64,000 nt of DNA from Prinia subflava. Its lineage: Eukaryota > Chordata > Aves > Passeriformes > Cisticolidae. The position numbers and the translations under genes were made by a program. Location of the stretch: NCBI RefSeq assembly GCF_021018805.1, contig NC_086283.1, positions 57,427,775 through 57,491,774 on the forward strand. Reading direction: 5' to 3'. This document shows positions 13,401 through 28,400 of this stretch, piece by piece; within the stretch, counting starts at the first letter, position 1; every line of letters starts with the position of its first letter. Below the pieces are notes generated by a model that was not told where the DNA came from, searched no databases, and saw only the letters and a program-made list of their open reading frames with translations.

Positions 13401-16400
13401 CAGTATGAAAACACTCAGAACTTGCCTATTATTAAAGTTTTAACACCAGAGACTTAATCATCATATATACTAACCAATCGAAAAGAAGCTTGCATCACTT
13501 TGTCTTAGTAATATGAATTTTCTGTAACAAAAACCTGATCTGTTTCTTTCTAGTGTTTCCAGTCATGACCAGCTTGCTTAATCATCAGTTTTCAACATTT
13601 ATTTAAACATGGATACCTAATCATTTACGGAAGATGACCTCCTAAGACTAAGTTTTTCTTTCTGAAGTACTTCAATTTATTAACAATTAACTTAATCTCT
13701 GTAGTATTTATGAGAAGACAATATTTTGAAACAAGCAATGTCTAAAATATGCATATTATGGATTTTGTGCTGACACCTGTACAGATAAATTTGTCTCAAA
13801 CATCACTAAAGGAATATTTCAGCTGAAGATTCACCAGTGAAAGAAAAAATACTAAGTGCTGAGTTTGCTAAAAATAAGAGAGAATGAAAAGAGCTGAGTC
13901 CAAAACCCCTGAATTAAAATAGGTAATTTAAAATCCTCACATGGGGAGAGGCTAGAAATGCTCTTAACTCACTCTCCTCAAGAGAAAAATAAGGAAAAAA
14001 GTAGACTTCAGCTGCAGAGGAGGAAGGAAAAAAATCAGACACGGGTACATTACAGTACATCAGACACGAAGTCCATCATCAGAATATAGTCAGTAAAGCT
14101 ATCTACTCTTCACATGAGAAAATTTGTGTATCAGGCTTCCCTGGAACTCCTCAGTATTCAATAAAGCAGGTGAGAAGTTTTAAAGGAGGCCAAGACTAGC
14201 GAATAGGTCATGAATCACTATATATGCCAAAATGTTTGTAAGAAAATGTCAGAACTTAACCTGCAGAATACAATTTATCTTCAACAGATATTAACTGAAA
14301 TATATAACTCAAAAGGTAACTAGATACAGATTAGTTCAAATGGTTCTTACCTCATGGTTGTAATCCAGTATTCCTTTTAAAATCTTCTTCAGGTTGCTTA
14401 CCTATTTAACAAGAATGCGGAAATACAATAAGTACAGGGAATATTTTACAGATAAATAATCATAAAGTGGGTAATCACGGAAGAATCACACAAAAGAAGG
14501 ATACAATTACATCTATTTAGCCGCAGTTAAATTTAGAATCATGGAAATTATGCAAGAGGCCCTTATGATCAGACGTCCAGATGTGATCAAAAATCTTAAT
14601 TCACAGAATCCATTTAAATTTATGAAAAAAATAACATTGTATTGGATTGTCTTTAAATCAGATCCTACAGCATAAATGTTTTTAGATACTTGTTTATCTT
14701 ACAATTATTTTTGCATCCAGAAATTGAAACATTATTTTCCTCCTTTCTTCTCTTGAAGCATCCTAGTAATCTATTTTCTGCAGAGATAAACCTCTTCTTC
14801 CAAACCAAAACCAGCTACTGCTCAGTATCATCCTTTATTCCCAACCAATACAAGTTTGTTATTTTTCTCATTAATTATTCCCCCTAGCTCTTTAATTTTT
14901 ATTCCTGTCATTCTCTGTCTCCCCTTCCCCCTCCAAGTTTTTACAAATGAATGTCTGTCCTACAGTATCTGGCAAAATTCACATTTCTCCATGATGACTT
15001 CACTGCTATACAAAGGTAGCTTCTGTTCACTCGCATCACCAATGGCTCCAGTTAAGCACCTTCTGCATGTCACATTTCTCTAGTATTGAGTATTGCTCCC
15101 TCCCACCAAAATCCATTTGCATAAAGTCTCTGATAATAGTGTTTAAAATTATAAAAATACCCATGGGCCTCACAGGTGAAATTCAGACCAAAAAAAAAAT
15201 ATTTGCTGAAAGTAACTGCTAGAGATTACCACCAATTATTGTTCAAGTATTTAAGAAAAGAATTTAGATAATATAAGCAGCAAACTGTTTACTGGGACAG
15301 AGGAGCGGGTGAGGGAGATGGAGCTTTTCAGTTTGGAGAAAAGGAGGCTCAGGGGTGACCTTATCACTCTTTACTACTCCCTGAAAAGAGGGTGTAGCCA
15401 GGTGGGGGTCAGCCTCTTCTCCCAGGTAACAAGAAATGGAACAAGGGAAATGGCTTCAAGTTTTGCCAGGAAGAGTTTAGACTGGGTATCAGGAAATATT
15501 TCTTTATCAAAAAGGGTCATCAAGAATTGTAACAGCCTACCCAGGACATAATTGTGTCACCGTTCCCACGGTGTGCAAAGAGCTGTGTAGATGGGGTACA
15601 CTGGGACATGACTCACTGGTGGACTTGGCAGTTTATGGTTGGATACTATGATCTTAATCTTTACCAACCTAAATGATTGTATGCCTGAAGATTAAACAGG
15701 ATCTGCAAAGAGTAAAACTGATAGAAACAGCATTCACAAAGTTCTCTCACTGTCCTCAGCAGCCACAGCAGTAAACTGTGGAACTGCAATGAAAGGAAAG
15801 CAAAACCTCTCAAGTTCTAATCACCTTTGAAGCCCACAATAAATTTTATATTCTTGACTGCATTCTAGAAATACCCAATTAGAAGACTCTGTCCACTGAC
15901 GGAAGTTATTTACCTTTCAAATGACCTGATGGTTGTTAGGAAATGTGATACTGAAATCCAGGAACAAATTCAACACTTTAATATGGTCAACAAACAAAAT
16001 AAGTTGATGAAAGTAAATTCCAAACTCAAGAAAGGAACAGGATACACACATTAAAAGATTTTTGCCGAGAAAACCAAAGTGATAACAATCTGATTACCTG
16101 ATTCCCATTTATCTACTCACTTTTTGGAAACAAGTGCCAGAAGCTGATTCCTTATTAAGATATAGGAACATTCTGACTGTCTCCATAATCACTGAACTTT
16201 AAGTCATACAAGAAACAAATTCATTTGCACCTAAAAAGTGACCCATCAAATACCCTGACAACTGAGAATGAGAACTGGAGATGCTCCATTACAGCATGTA
16301 TATGGGAACATTTACTGTCTCTCCCATAATGGCACCATAGGCAGTTTACACCTACTACACCAAAGCACGTGCTTCTTCTATACTACTACACACAATACCA

Positions 16401-19400
16401 GCATGGCTCTGTAAGAGCTGCAACTATTCCCTAGGTTCTGCCCAAGAGCAACCAAGATCACCACTCAAAGGCAATGCACAATCATAAACAAAGTCTGCAA
16501 CTGATTTAAGAATCTAAAGAAATTAAGAAATTTTATGTCAAATCACCACAAAGAATACTGCACTGATTGGAACATTATTTTCAAACTTGATTAATTAAAA
16601 TCTTCTGGTTTATAATTTACCTGAATCTGTTGCAGAAAGAGCCACAGAAACGCAAGGGCCATGTTGCAGAATTTAAGTCCAGTTTACCGATGAGAACATT
16701 GTGAGGAACCTTGAACTTGAACATAATCCCAAAAGAATGAGAAACCAAATGTAAACCTATTAAATACTTCTTTTCCCCTCTCCTTGTAAGCATTTTTGAC
16801 TTAAAATCCCTTAAACACAAAGAGCCAACTTTCTCCATGTAACTTTCGTAGTGTTTAGATTGAGATACTGGAACAAGACCAATACTGATCAAAATTCATC
16901 ATGAAAACAAACTAATAGGGCACCATCCTTGAAAGAAGAGAGCAGCAAACAAACTGAAAAAGAAATCTTCACAGTCCTCTTTCATCCCATTGGCAATCAA
17001 CAGTACGAGGGTAGCTTGTTTTCAGGAATTAACTGTACCATCTTTGTATTTGGCACACAATCAGACAATTGTGAGGTTAAAACAGCTTCTCTGTAGACTT
17101 CTTTTAAGACTGAGACTGACTTAAACTTATCCATGATCTTCAGTATTATTCACACAGCTCTCAATTATTTCCCTAACTTGTTTGCAGTGAAGAAACTTAG
17201 ATGGTTTTACTGACCCTGGCAGAGAGAGTATCATTATAAGGAAACTACCACTAATATTTTGTGCTTTGAAATTGAACTGAGTAGTTCCAGCAACATTTAT
17301 GAGGTCAAAGCATATGAAAGGAAGACCTCAAGCAGCTGAATGAAAATGAACAATAGCCCAAGAAAATGTTAAAGACAACCAATTAGATCAGAGTTCTAAG
17401 TAACAGCAGGTGATAGTTTTTCAGGATTACTTTTCACTTTCTTTAGCACATAGGAAAATCTACCTGTAGTTAACAAAGACCATTAAATTATGTCGTGTCA
17501 CAACACAACAGACAGAATTACCAATATAGATTATGACTATAAAGTACTAAATCATTGTTTGGATGTCAGCCCATGATGACATGGGATGCCTATTTGCTTG
17601 CATCAGCAACTTGAGCTCTTCCTTTTCATAAAAATATACCCAACCCTCCCAACACCTTTTAGCATTCATTCCCTGCACCCATACTTCTGCTGGAAAATAC
17701 ATGAAGCTTACTCAGGTAAAAAAAGTGACAACTGTGCTTTACCTCACCTCTGAAATCTGTTGCAATTCACAATAGATAGACCATTAAGTTTTTCTAGACA
17801 AACCTCTATCCATTTTCAATCTCTTTACCATCTGGTCTTTCTGTTTTACTTTCCCAATCTCATATTACGAACAATAGGATATCTGCATCCACAAAGGCAA
17901 CCTGAATATCCTCACTCCTTCTCTGAACACCTAATTTCACGAATACCCACACCAGAGATGTGTGGGTGTTCTCTATGTTAAATAATCATTACCCTCTCTG
18001 TTAAGAAGCAGTCTTGGCTTCTAAGCACACAGTGCTTATTATGAGACTGACCCTTATTAAACAGCATTAACCTGCAGAGATTATGTGATCTGCCAATGCC
18101 ATAAGACTTAATGGTTGCTTGTTTTTTCTCCTATTTTTCTTTTATTCTCACTTGTCACATAAAATCTCTATTTAATTACAATTTACTTACTGTTTCCAAT
18201 CTCGAGTTTCTAAGGGCAGTCTGTCTAGATTTCTCTCTTTATTAATATAGTTGTGGAACAAAGGGAAAAGCCAATGACACAGCAATAGAAAATGCCCTTA
18301 AGCTTCTGATGGTTGACACAAAGAGGGCATGGGTTATCTAACTTCTTGGTTTTTCTCCAACATTTTGACAGCAAGTCTCAAATTTTGCATTATCCTTATA
18401 TCACATGTATGACTGAAACACTGTTTGTGCTGAAGGCTCTGTGTAAACTGGCTTTTTTTTTTTTATTTCAGATCTTGAATAACCTCTGGAAATGTTGCTA
18501 GGGCACACTTTCAAGCAGTGTGGGAAGTCTCAACCAATAAACTCGGGATATCTCATTAAGGTACATTTTTATCCATTTGCAGTTAACAGGCGGGGTGAGA
18601 CATGGGTGGGCATGGGGGTGTGGGTGGGTGTGTGCACACATGCCCAGAAGGGGAGGGAGCACGTGTGTGCACTACTTGTATCGCTCTTACAGGCATTTGG
18701 TTTCTGATTCTGAGCGTATCTCATCACCCATTATAGATGGAAACGTAGAGAAGGATTACGTAGCGAAGGTTCACAAGACTAACACAGCTACTATAAACAT
18801 CAATAAAACTGCACTTTAAATTGATGCTGTAGTCTGAAAGCCAAAACAAAAAGCTCAGAAGAAAAACTCATAAATCAAGCTGAACAATGTGTTTCCTTCC
18901 CTTCCTAAGCTTCCCACACTGCATGGAAAGGGACGGGGGGGTGGAACTTATTATTACGCCATCCCTCAGACAGCCAACAGTTTATTCTGTAATTGCTAAA
19001 TCTAATGTGCGTGCATCAAATAATTTTTCTTTTCAGTAATTCCTGCAAAATTTTGGCAATCAAATGATTTTTTAAGCTGCTTTTCATTTTCAGTATAGGT
19101 TTTATGTTCAAGATACCATCTTCCTCAGCCATGAAATACTATGTTGTATGCAATTAAAATTTGGACTATACAGAAGTATTCATTGTACATGAGGAAAGAG
19201 TTTATGTCTTTGCTTTTTTCTTTCGTAAACCATCATAAAATTGCAGATAAGGCAGCACTGAAAAGTTTTTTTGTTGCCCAAGGGAAAACACAAACTACTA
19301 CGTATACTGACGTATGCTATGAGCATGACATTTTAACCCTGAAGAAATAACATTTCTCTACTAAATACAGTAGATAAAAGATCTGGTCAACTCAAAGAAC

Positions 19401-22400
19401 CAGAATGCTTGCTAAATGGCTCCTACTTTGCAAGCTCCCCAAGTTTTAGCGTTTCCCTTTTTCTCTCCTGTGCATTGCTCAATTTCTCGAGTCTGGCAAT
19501 TTGCCCTGAGACCAAGAATTTAAAAACATCCCTGAGATCTTTTTTAAATGGTACAGCAACAGCAAAAACATTGCAGGTATCAGAAAGCAAGCAAGCAATC
19601 AAACAAAAAAAAAACCACCAAAAAACCAAAACAAAAACAAAACAAAACCAAACAAATAAAAACACAACCAAAACACACCACACCACAAAAACCAACCCAA
19701 AACAACCAAACCCTCCTCCCCCCTCAAAATCTCAGCCTCACAATCTTGTTTCTTCTCCATACAGGACAACACACAATTTAAAATTAACAATAATATCAAT
19801 CATTACCTTCTCCGTGGTAACAAGTGACAAGATAAGAAGAAATGGCCTCAAGTGGCACCAGGTAAGTTTTATGTTAAATATTTTAGGTAAAAGATTTTTA
19901 GGGAAAGGGTTGTAGAGCACTGGAACAGACTGCCTAGCAAAACGATAGAGTCATCCATGGAAGCGTTCAAAAAATGTGCAGATACGGCAATTGCTGACAT
20001 AATGGTTTGTGGTGAACCTAGTGGTGGTGCTAGGCTGACAGCTGGACTCAATCCTGAAGGTCTTTCCCAACCTTAACAACTCTATGATTCTATCATTTTC
20101 TGAATACTTCTGTGAACAGTGGTTAGCCGGACTGTACAATACCTACAGTAATCTCTACCAGTCTTCCTAACCACTGCTTTACCAAACTTCCTACACATTA
20201 CATTTTAGATTGTTTTTATGTATTTCCCCCACTAGACTGGCTCCCTTATGCGGTTTACAATACCAAGAGCTTGTTACACGTGGTGACTAATACTAGATGG
20301 CATAAGAGGCAAGGAGTGACTACGTTTAGCAACAAGAAAATTATGCAGCTCATTACCACAACATTTGAGATAATCCAATTATCACTCCTCATGGCACTTC
20401 TTAAAGTATGAAGAGAAAGCTGTATTCTAGAGTTATGTAAGTATGATGCTCACATCTTAAATCTAGTATTGAATACACTACTAAAAGGAGGTTGTAATGA
20501 GATGAGGGTCTCTTCTCCCAGTAAGCAAGTGACAGGACAAGAGGAAATGGCCTCAAATTGCAACAAATTTTTTCACCAAAGGCATTGTCAAGCTCTGGAA
20601 GAGGCTACCCAGGGAAGCTGTCGAGTTACTATCCCTAGAAGTGTTTCAAAGAGGTGTAGACATGAAGCTTAGGGCCATGGTTTAGCGTGGACTTGGTGGA
20701 GTTAACTTGGTCTTAAGTCTTTTCCAAGCTGAACAATTCTATGAATAGAAATTCACAGACTGAAGTGTTCTGACAAGCCAGACTTTAAATGAAGGACTGG
20801 ATGATAGACATTTGGAAAACTAGACTACTAATAATGTTTACGCACATATAAAGAACAGTTGGCAAAGCACAGAGTTACTTTCCAGATCAAAAAAGAGGAG
20901 TTAAAGTATTACACTTGTGCCTTTTAGTATTCTTCATGAAAAGGGAAGTGGTCTACAAAAAGGTATACAAAAAGCTGAATTATACACACTTCTTAAATAA
21001 ACCAAAAAAACACCAGTCTTTAGTTCTTGTTTACATGGACACTTGAAAAACAAGATGGAATGACATCAGCAAGAAACTGAAATTTGACATGATGCTTTGC
21101 CAACCTCAGTCACATAAAGAAGTTACTAGACTGGTCAGCTTTTCTTTTTTCCACACCTGCTAAGCTTTTACATCTGCCAAATTGGCATGAGACATAAAAA
21201 TAAAATATTTATTCCTCAAACTCCATATGACAGTTATAGAAGCTGCTGCTCACGTTCCATCAGCTCAAATGCTATTATAACGCACAGTTCTCAGTTTGTT
21301 ATCCTCCACATTTAACAGCCAAGACTTCAATATTCTTTAGGAAAAAATATTTTACAGAAAAGTAAGACCTTGTATCCAGCTGTTCACTTGCAATTCCATC
21401 CAATTCTTTGAGAAGTTCATTTCTTTTAAGTGCTCTACATGCAGCAGAAGCCAAAAGAGTCCTAAAGCTTTTTTAGGGATCATGTCCTTTACTCACCAGT
21501 CAATCACCATACCCTCATCAATGTACCCTCACTTTTCTAGCAGCCCTAGTAGACAAAACATTCTAAAGCATTCCAGCTTTCACACAGCTGGTCAGACAGC
21601 AGAAACCACGCTGATAAGTTTCCTGGACAAGTCAAAACACAAACAGCAGCAGTGTGCTCCATCTTTGCCTCAGGAAGCACTCTATCTGTGTGTCCCTGCA
21701 ATTCAGAGTGATACAGACAAGCCTGTAAGTACCAGAGCATTTCACAGTTGTAGTCCTTCCCCATGCTAAGAATGGGTTTTGGTGGCTGGAACAAAATGTT
21801 TTTACAGGAAACAAGAACTAACAGTAAATTCATAACTATTTTTCTTCCCCCAAATTAGTCAGGCTGAAAATGGAAACCTAGAAAAGCACACAGATAATTC
21901 TCTGAACAAAACTAGTCAAAAACTACACTAACATCTGCAAGTGAGACTGTGCTCTTCAGATTCTAAAGCCAAATGCTCTTCATTCATACTTCTTGTAAAT
22001 TCTATTTCCTTCAAGTGTGCAGAAAAATGCTAGAATGTCAAGTGATACAAATGACCCAGAAAATAAACTGTGGTTTAAAACCTGAGTAGAAACACAGAAA
22101 AAACACTACTTCCTCCCTTAAAACTCAGTAGTTCTGCAGAGCTGACAAAGTAAAAGGAAGCAACACTTTGCCATTTTTCTTTAAATATATTGCTTATGTT
22201 CCTATTTTTACACAGTTGCGTCTCAAAAAGTTGCTTTTTCAAAAGCTGCTTTCACACTATGCATTAAAAAAAATCTCTCATTCAATGTTTGAAAAATGAG
22301 AGATAATTGATGTACAACATTTATTTAATATCTTCCTTTAAAATCATTAAAATGTGTTTACAAATTCAAAGCGTCTTTGCTAAAACTGTGCGGGACAATA

Positions 22401-25400
22401 CAACATAAAAACAAGTAAGTGTAATTAAAATGGTCTAAAATTCAAAATGCTTTCTATAAAGCAAGATCCTAATCCAGAATATTTAGACAAAATATTGTAT
22501 TAAGAACTGAAATACAGATTCACAGCTAAATAAGTCAAATACCTTTAGCCTCCAATTATCTCCTACTTCCGTTTTGATTCTGTTCAGCCAATTTTCATCA
22601 AAGTAAGCTGGATCTCTGAAAGATAAAAAGTGTATTTATTAAAAACACGTTACAGAAATTGTGAGTACACATTAGTCATTAAGCTTCTACTCAGGTCTGA
22701 GTTAATTTAAATTACTACCTCTTGTATCTGACACATTGCCTGAATATAATAGTTCAAAATTCTGTTACTACTCACTTTTCTAAGATCTTGCACCCTTGCT
22801 GACAGCATAGCTTCATTTGTGTGTCATGAGCAGCTTATGCTTTTGAGGAAGCTTCTTTGTATTTTGACTGCATTTTGCCAGTTTTCCCTCCATAAGTCCT
22901 ACCTCTTAATTTCTCCTCTGGTGCTGCAGCAATATTTACTTGCATTTCTTAAAAGTGTTAAAAATTATTACTTTTCCACATATTATGGATTCCTACCATT
23001 GTACACTGCTTACAACTATTCAAGCTGTTAAATAAATGCCTGAAACTGAACAATACATATGCTGTCTCAACAGAGTGAGAAGAGCTAGGAAGCATCACTG
23101 AAGTTTTTATGACTAATAACACACTTCACTATTTCATCTACCACACACTATCAGTTTTTGAAATCCTCTTTTCACAGTAACCCTACACAAATCTTTTTGT
23201 GAACACCCTCTCTCAGAATTTTTTCTATCCTCTGCACTTTTGACAAGGCAATCAAGAGAAAGAACAGAGAACTCCTACTGCTTGCAGAGTATACTTCTAT
23301 TTCTGTGGACAACTTCTCCCTATTCATTTTTCTCCAAGCATCTTCCACAAGCTGCTTCTTCAAGACACCTCCTGAGACTCTCTCTTGCTGCCAAGCTCAA
23401 AGATCGTCTATAAGGCCAACATTTTCTACTGCCTAGTTCAGTCAAATTTTCCTTTTATCACAGGAAATTTTGAAAATGCGACAATCAGAATTAAGGAGAA
23501 AGTATGTACTCCATATAAGTAGTTTTGAAGGAGTAGGAAAACATAAGGAAAGGCTTGTATTTCATCCAACATATAAAGTTAATACAGTCAGAGTGAAAAA
23601 AACACCTTTCTCTTGTTAGGAGAAAGCTCTTAAGAGCTTGTTTAACAGTTTCAGATTAAGTTTTCTATTTTCTGGACTTAAACTGCTGCATTTGCCACTG
23701 ATTACTATTAGATTTTACTGCTGCACTTTCTACACATAGAAGGGTTCCGGACTGAGGTTTTTTTTTTAAGGGCAAGATGCCATGAGATCTTCTGGCAAAA
23801 CTTCAAGAAAACTCTGAATATGCCTGGATATTTAAATAATATCCATATCATATATACGGTAAACTAGCAATTACATCAGTACTTTTATTAGAGCACAAGC
23901 TTTGCAGCCACACTTTGCATCTGATGCACAGTACATGCTGTATTCCATCTTCTCCACAGTGTCTTCACAAGGCATTGAAGCCTGCAAGCTGTATTATGAC
24001 TACAATACACAGCAATGGAGGAATATCACAAACAGCAATGTTTGTCTACTGACACACTGTCATTGCTATTTTTACACACTCTGGTGAAGATTACAGCATA
24101 TTTCGTTTCCCTTGACATGGCATCTGCAAACATATATCTGGAAGAACAGCTTTAATTGCTAGTTAAGTTGATGACTCCAAATTACTTCCATTCAAAAACA
24201 GTACAATTCTAAGATGACAGGATCTTAGACTACGAAACAGAAAAAGCAGTGTCTTATGCAGACTATCATCTGTTTTTGAAATTTATGTTTTCAAATAGCT
24301 TTCAAATGGCCTCTGCCACAAGAAGACAAGTAAACCCAAGAACAACATTGATTCAAGTATATATAAGACCTCTGACATATGAAGAAAATTCACATTCAGC
24401 TTTTACATTAAACAAACAGCTCTCCTTGCAAAAAAGCCTTAATTAAAAAAAAAATTCATTGACCTAATTTCCACTCAATCACAACAAAATCATCGGGACA
24501 CTAATAAAAAGAATGACAGTTCAAATCCAATTTTAGGTGTGGGGTTCAAAAAACATCCTAAAAATTATCAAATGGGTCTTCTGGGAATTGCATAAGTAAG
24601 CTTGCTTAACAACAGACTCACAATTATGAAGTATTTGTGTAGCTGAGAGAGAAAGCAGGTATGACCTGTGCTTCCCCAGCAAAATAACCCAACAGGACTT
24701 CCTTAACGATTGTACCTCATAATTTTAAGGGTTGCACCTGGCCACTAAGAGCTATTTCAAGGTTGCAGTGCCATGAGTGTATCAATCCTTGACGTGCCAT
24801 TTTCATGGTAAATAATGGTTCTAAGAAACAATATGGCAAAGCATAAACAACATGCCACAAACAAAATCATATTTGGACTGACTGGGTAGCTGATAATGCA
24901 TATCCAATTTCAACAATAACAGCACCAGTAAGGGCACCAGCTGAGGACCAGTAACAAGATTTCAGAGTTAGGTCTAACTCACTTCACTCCAGAAGCCTGA
25001 AGTTCAGCAGAAACTAAGCAGCTTCTTCCAGCTACTACTGTAATAAAAGTAACACATGGACCAAAAACTGTCTTTTACAGTCTTGATGAAAGCCACAGGC
25101 TACGTAAACCCTTATATATATTATCAGACATACTTGAGGAAGGTCACTGGGAAATAAACCTAAACTCAGTGAGGTATTCTCCTCCCACTGACCCCATCTG
25201 ATTTTTCATTTGTGTATATACAAACCTCATAGAAGCATCCAAGGGTCCAGCAGCTGATAAGCAATCCAGTTGAAATCAGTACCATGTAATAATGGTCAAA
25301 TTACCACCAACAATTCTTTTTAGAGAACCCTCATACAGGTTACACAATAATTATTAGCACACTGCCAAAACACTTTGCCAGGAACACAATAAGCAGAAAA

Positions 25401-28400
25401 GCAACAGGTTGGGCATCAACATCAATCAAATCTAGAATGATCATCCTTTTCTTAATCTAAATCACCTACCATTATAATTTTCTCTTTAAAAGTCTAATCA
25501 AAGTTCATTACTAATACCAACAGCAATGTTCTTTCTATATATAACCAACTATTGGAAATCAAAGCTAAAATAAAAACTTTGCCATAAGAATTTCTAAACC
25601 AACTTTTAAAAAGGGGCTTCCAGATGTCAGATCATTCACAGCCCTTGCTGCAAACAAGTCTCCCTTCACTATATTTTTGGGGATCAGGATTTTATCAAAT
25701 TCAGAGTTCTTTACCTTAGGCCATTTCATTTGGAAGCATCAGCATTTTTCTTATAGTGCTTGAAAAAGCATCACCTAAGCAAATATGAAAATGTGTGGCT
25801 GAGAAGTGAGCAAGTAAACTATCAGAAAACTGACTGGAACTTCCTCATTACCATGAGATGACTCATGTATGAACTACGTATTTCAAATCCAGTAAGTTTC
25901 TGAGCCTAGATCCAAACTTATACAATCTCTAGCACTGGATAACTTTCAGGTTTAGAAAGGTATTAGTGTATCGGTTGATTTCTGCCTGTTAGCTCAGTAG
26001 TACTGCTGCTAACTGTGATTTTTCTTCAAAGCACAAGATACTTATGCTGTTGATAATGCTCTATCACTCCATGTGATGTTTTCAGCAGAGCTCATTTACA
26101 CCATCTCCATCTTATTTCATATGCAAATTTTCCTTTATTTAAGCAATCATCTCTCTGCATCACAGATGCCAAGAGACAGAAATACTCTCCTGAAGAAAAC
26201 CAACCCACAGAGCATGTAGTATAACTCATGATTATTACTCATTTTAACAGTGGTACAGTAAGCTGTTTCAAAAAACATGTTTACAAAAATTTCCCTCCCC
26301 CAGTGATATACAGAAGAATGGCTTTTGTGCTTTGCATGTGTCAAAACATACACAGCATGTTGCAATGTATAATATAACAAATGAATAATTCATTGAGAGG
26401 GGCACAATGCACAGATGAAAAAAGAAAATATATACTATTGCTTACATTTACCAAGGCCAGTATGATGGCAGAAGAAAGAAACAAAACAAGAGGAACACCT
26501 GGTATTAAACAGCCTCCAGAGTGGGTGAAAGGAAAATTTTAAAACGTAGTATAAAACAGGAAATTGTGCTATTCTCAGGTATCAGTGGACAGTGAAAACG
26601 TAAGTAACATCAGTGCAAGCTACACAAAACAAAAAATATGTGATTCAAGCTACGGCACTTCTACCAGCATAAGCTACACAATTTTAGGCCAAGAGTCTAC
26701 TCATAAAAATATTAAACATTTTCTTTTGCTTACATTCTTTACTCCTGGAGTACAACATTCTTTTAAATAATCAACACTGAATGTGTAGAGGCATTGTATC
26801 TTAGTGTATTTTGTATCAATGCTAGTCAGAGGGACCAATGCTAGACAGAGGGATCACCGCATCTGAATAGAACCAATGAATCTTACAGAATAACAGACAA
26901 AAGATAAGCCTAAGCGTAGGCTGAATTTCTTCTTCAAAGATAATACAGTTAGCACTAGAGAATTACATTCAATAGTACTTTAAGCTGAAATTCGAAGATA
27001 AAGTTTTAATGCTCTAAAGGAAGAAAATGTCCTTTGGGAATTTACCAACACCTGCTTTTTAAAAGCTGAGACTACAAGCAAAAGGTTCATGCTTGGTTAC
27101 ATACAATACATTTCTGCTATTTGCTATTACACACTACATCAATAGTGAAAAACTTCTGAAGGAGTCAGTAACTTCTTCTGCAACCTCTTTCTCACAGCTT
27201 CTTCCAGCAGTTTTGTTTAAAAATTCTGCTACATTTGTTGTGATGTCTGGCACTTATCTACAAATGGGCTGCTACTGTGAGTGCAAAAAATATTGAGGAT
27301 GATGTACAAAAAATTAAGAACCACAGAAGAAACTAATAGCCCCTTCCACCTGACATAAGGCACAGCTGGTTTTTGTCAGCAAGTAATGAGTAAGCAACGT
27401 TCTTCCTCTTCTCTTCCCTCTTTTCTTCCTTTTTCTGACAAAAAATTGTACAGTTCTATTTTATGCAAATTTTATGTATGTCTAAAACAACTAATTCCCT
27501 GAGGTAGGGATCTCTCAAGATCTCTTCCTCATCACGACCTACTATCTCTCATCCTCAGAAGTAACAGTGGACTCTTCTTATGAAGGCAGATGTAAGGAAA
27601 AAAAATAGAAATAACAGAGTTCACCATTAAACCTCTAAGTTTTTTTCAAGAAATGCTACACTCACTCCCCTATCTGGAAATATATCCAGATCACTGGACA
27701 ATCCCAATACCTTTAAAGTTTCATCAATGCCCCTCTTTACTGGATATATAAATCTGCACTTTCAGCTATTTTTAAACATTCATTAACTTACTATAGTAAA
27801 GTCCTGATGCACACGAAGTTGCCAGAACTCTCCCCGCCCTATCTTCTACTAATTACCCACCCATAGCTATTAGGCTCAAAGTACCAACACTTAAAAAACA
27901 ACTTTAACAAGAAGCACCTATACTAACAAACACCCAGCTTTCAAGGAATACAAATTACAAAAAGAGTAGTTTATCTTTCTCAATATAATAACAGTAACGG
28001 CACTTAAGTTGTGTCTGCAGTCAAAACAACACATTTTTCCTCTGAAGATTAACTTTTTGAGAAATTTTCATGTCAAAGACAACTCTTCAAGCTTTCACTA
28101 CAAATGATATGTCTGCAGTGACCTGGTGCTTTCAGGCTTGTTCTTTGCTATTTAGTATCATTGCATGACTTTTCCAAATAACCTTAAGCAGGCAGCTGTC
28201 TTCTCTGTGACTATCTTTCTTAGGACAGAACCAGTGCTGCTAATATGAAAAAAGAAAAAAAAACTGGTCTAGACTTGCTTCACATTGTTGAATATGTCCT
28301 GACTCCCAGTGAAGTATTCTTGCTGTTGTACCTGCTCCAAGGAGCAAAAGGAAGGTTTCAGTGCTAGTGTTGAATTTGATTTTGTTTTCAAGAAAGAATA

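Larger units (their letters stand above)
14402..22542 (-). other. HOOK3 intron 3
   Basis: 8.1-kb intron containing three plus-strand CR1 3' tails (15294-15681, 19808-20097, 20485-20745), a G-rich tract with quadruplex potential at 18604-18628 and a G-free A/C tract at 19596-19734. Remaining sequence not recognised. Confidence 0.75.

Noticed and set aside
19409..19915. 168-residue open frame, the longest outside the CpG island in its area
   Set aside because: It crosses the A/C low-complexity tract, giving lysine/threonine/asparagine runs, and enters a CR1 tail; no domain and no splice context.
21482..21833. Overlapping 95-residue open frames on both strands
   Set aside because: No family resemblance and inside HOOK3 intron 3; treated as chance.
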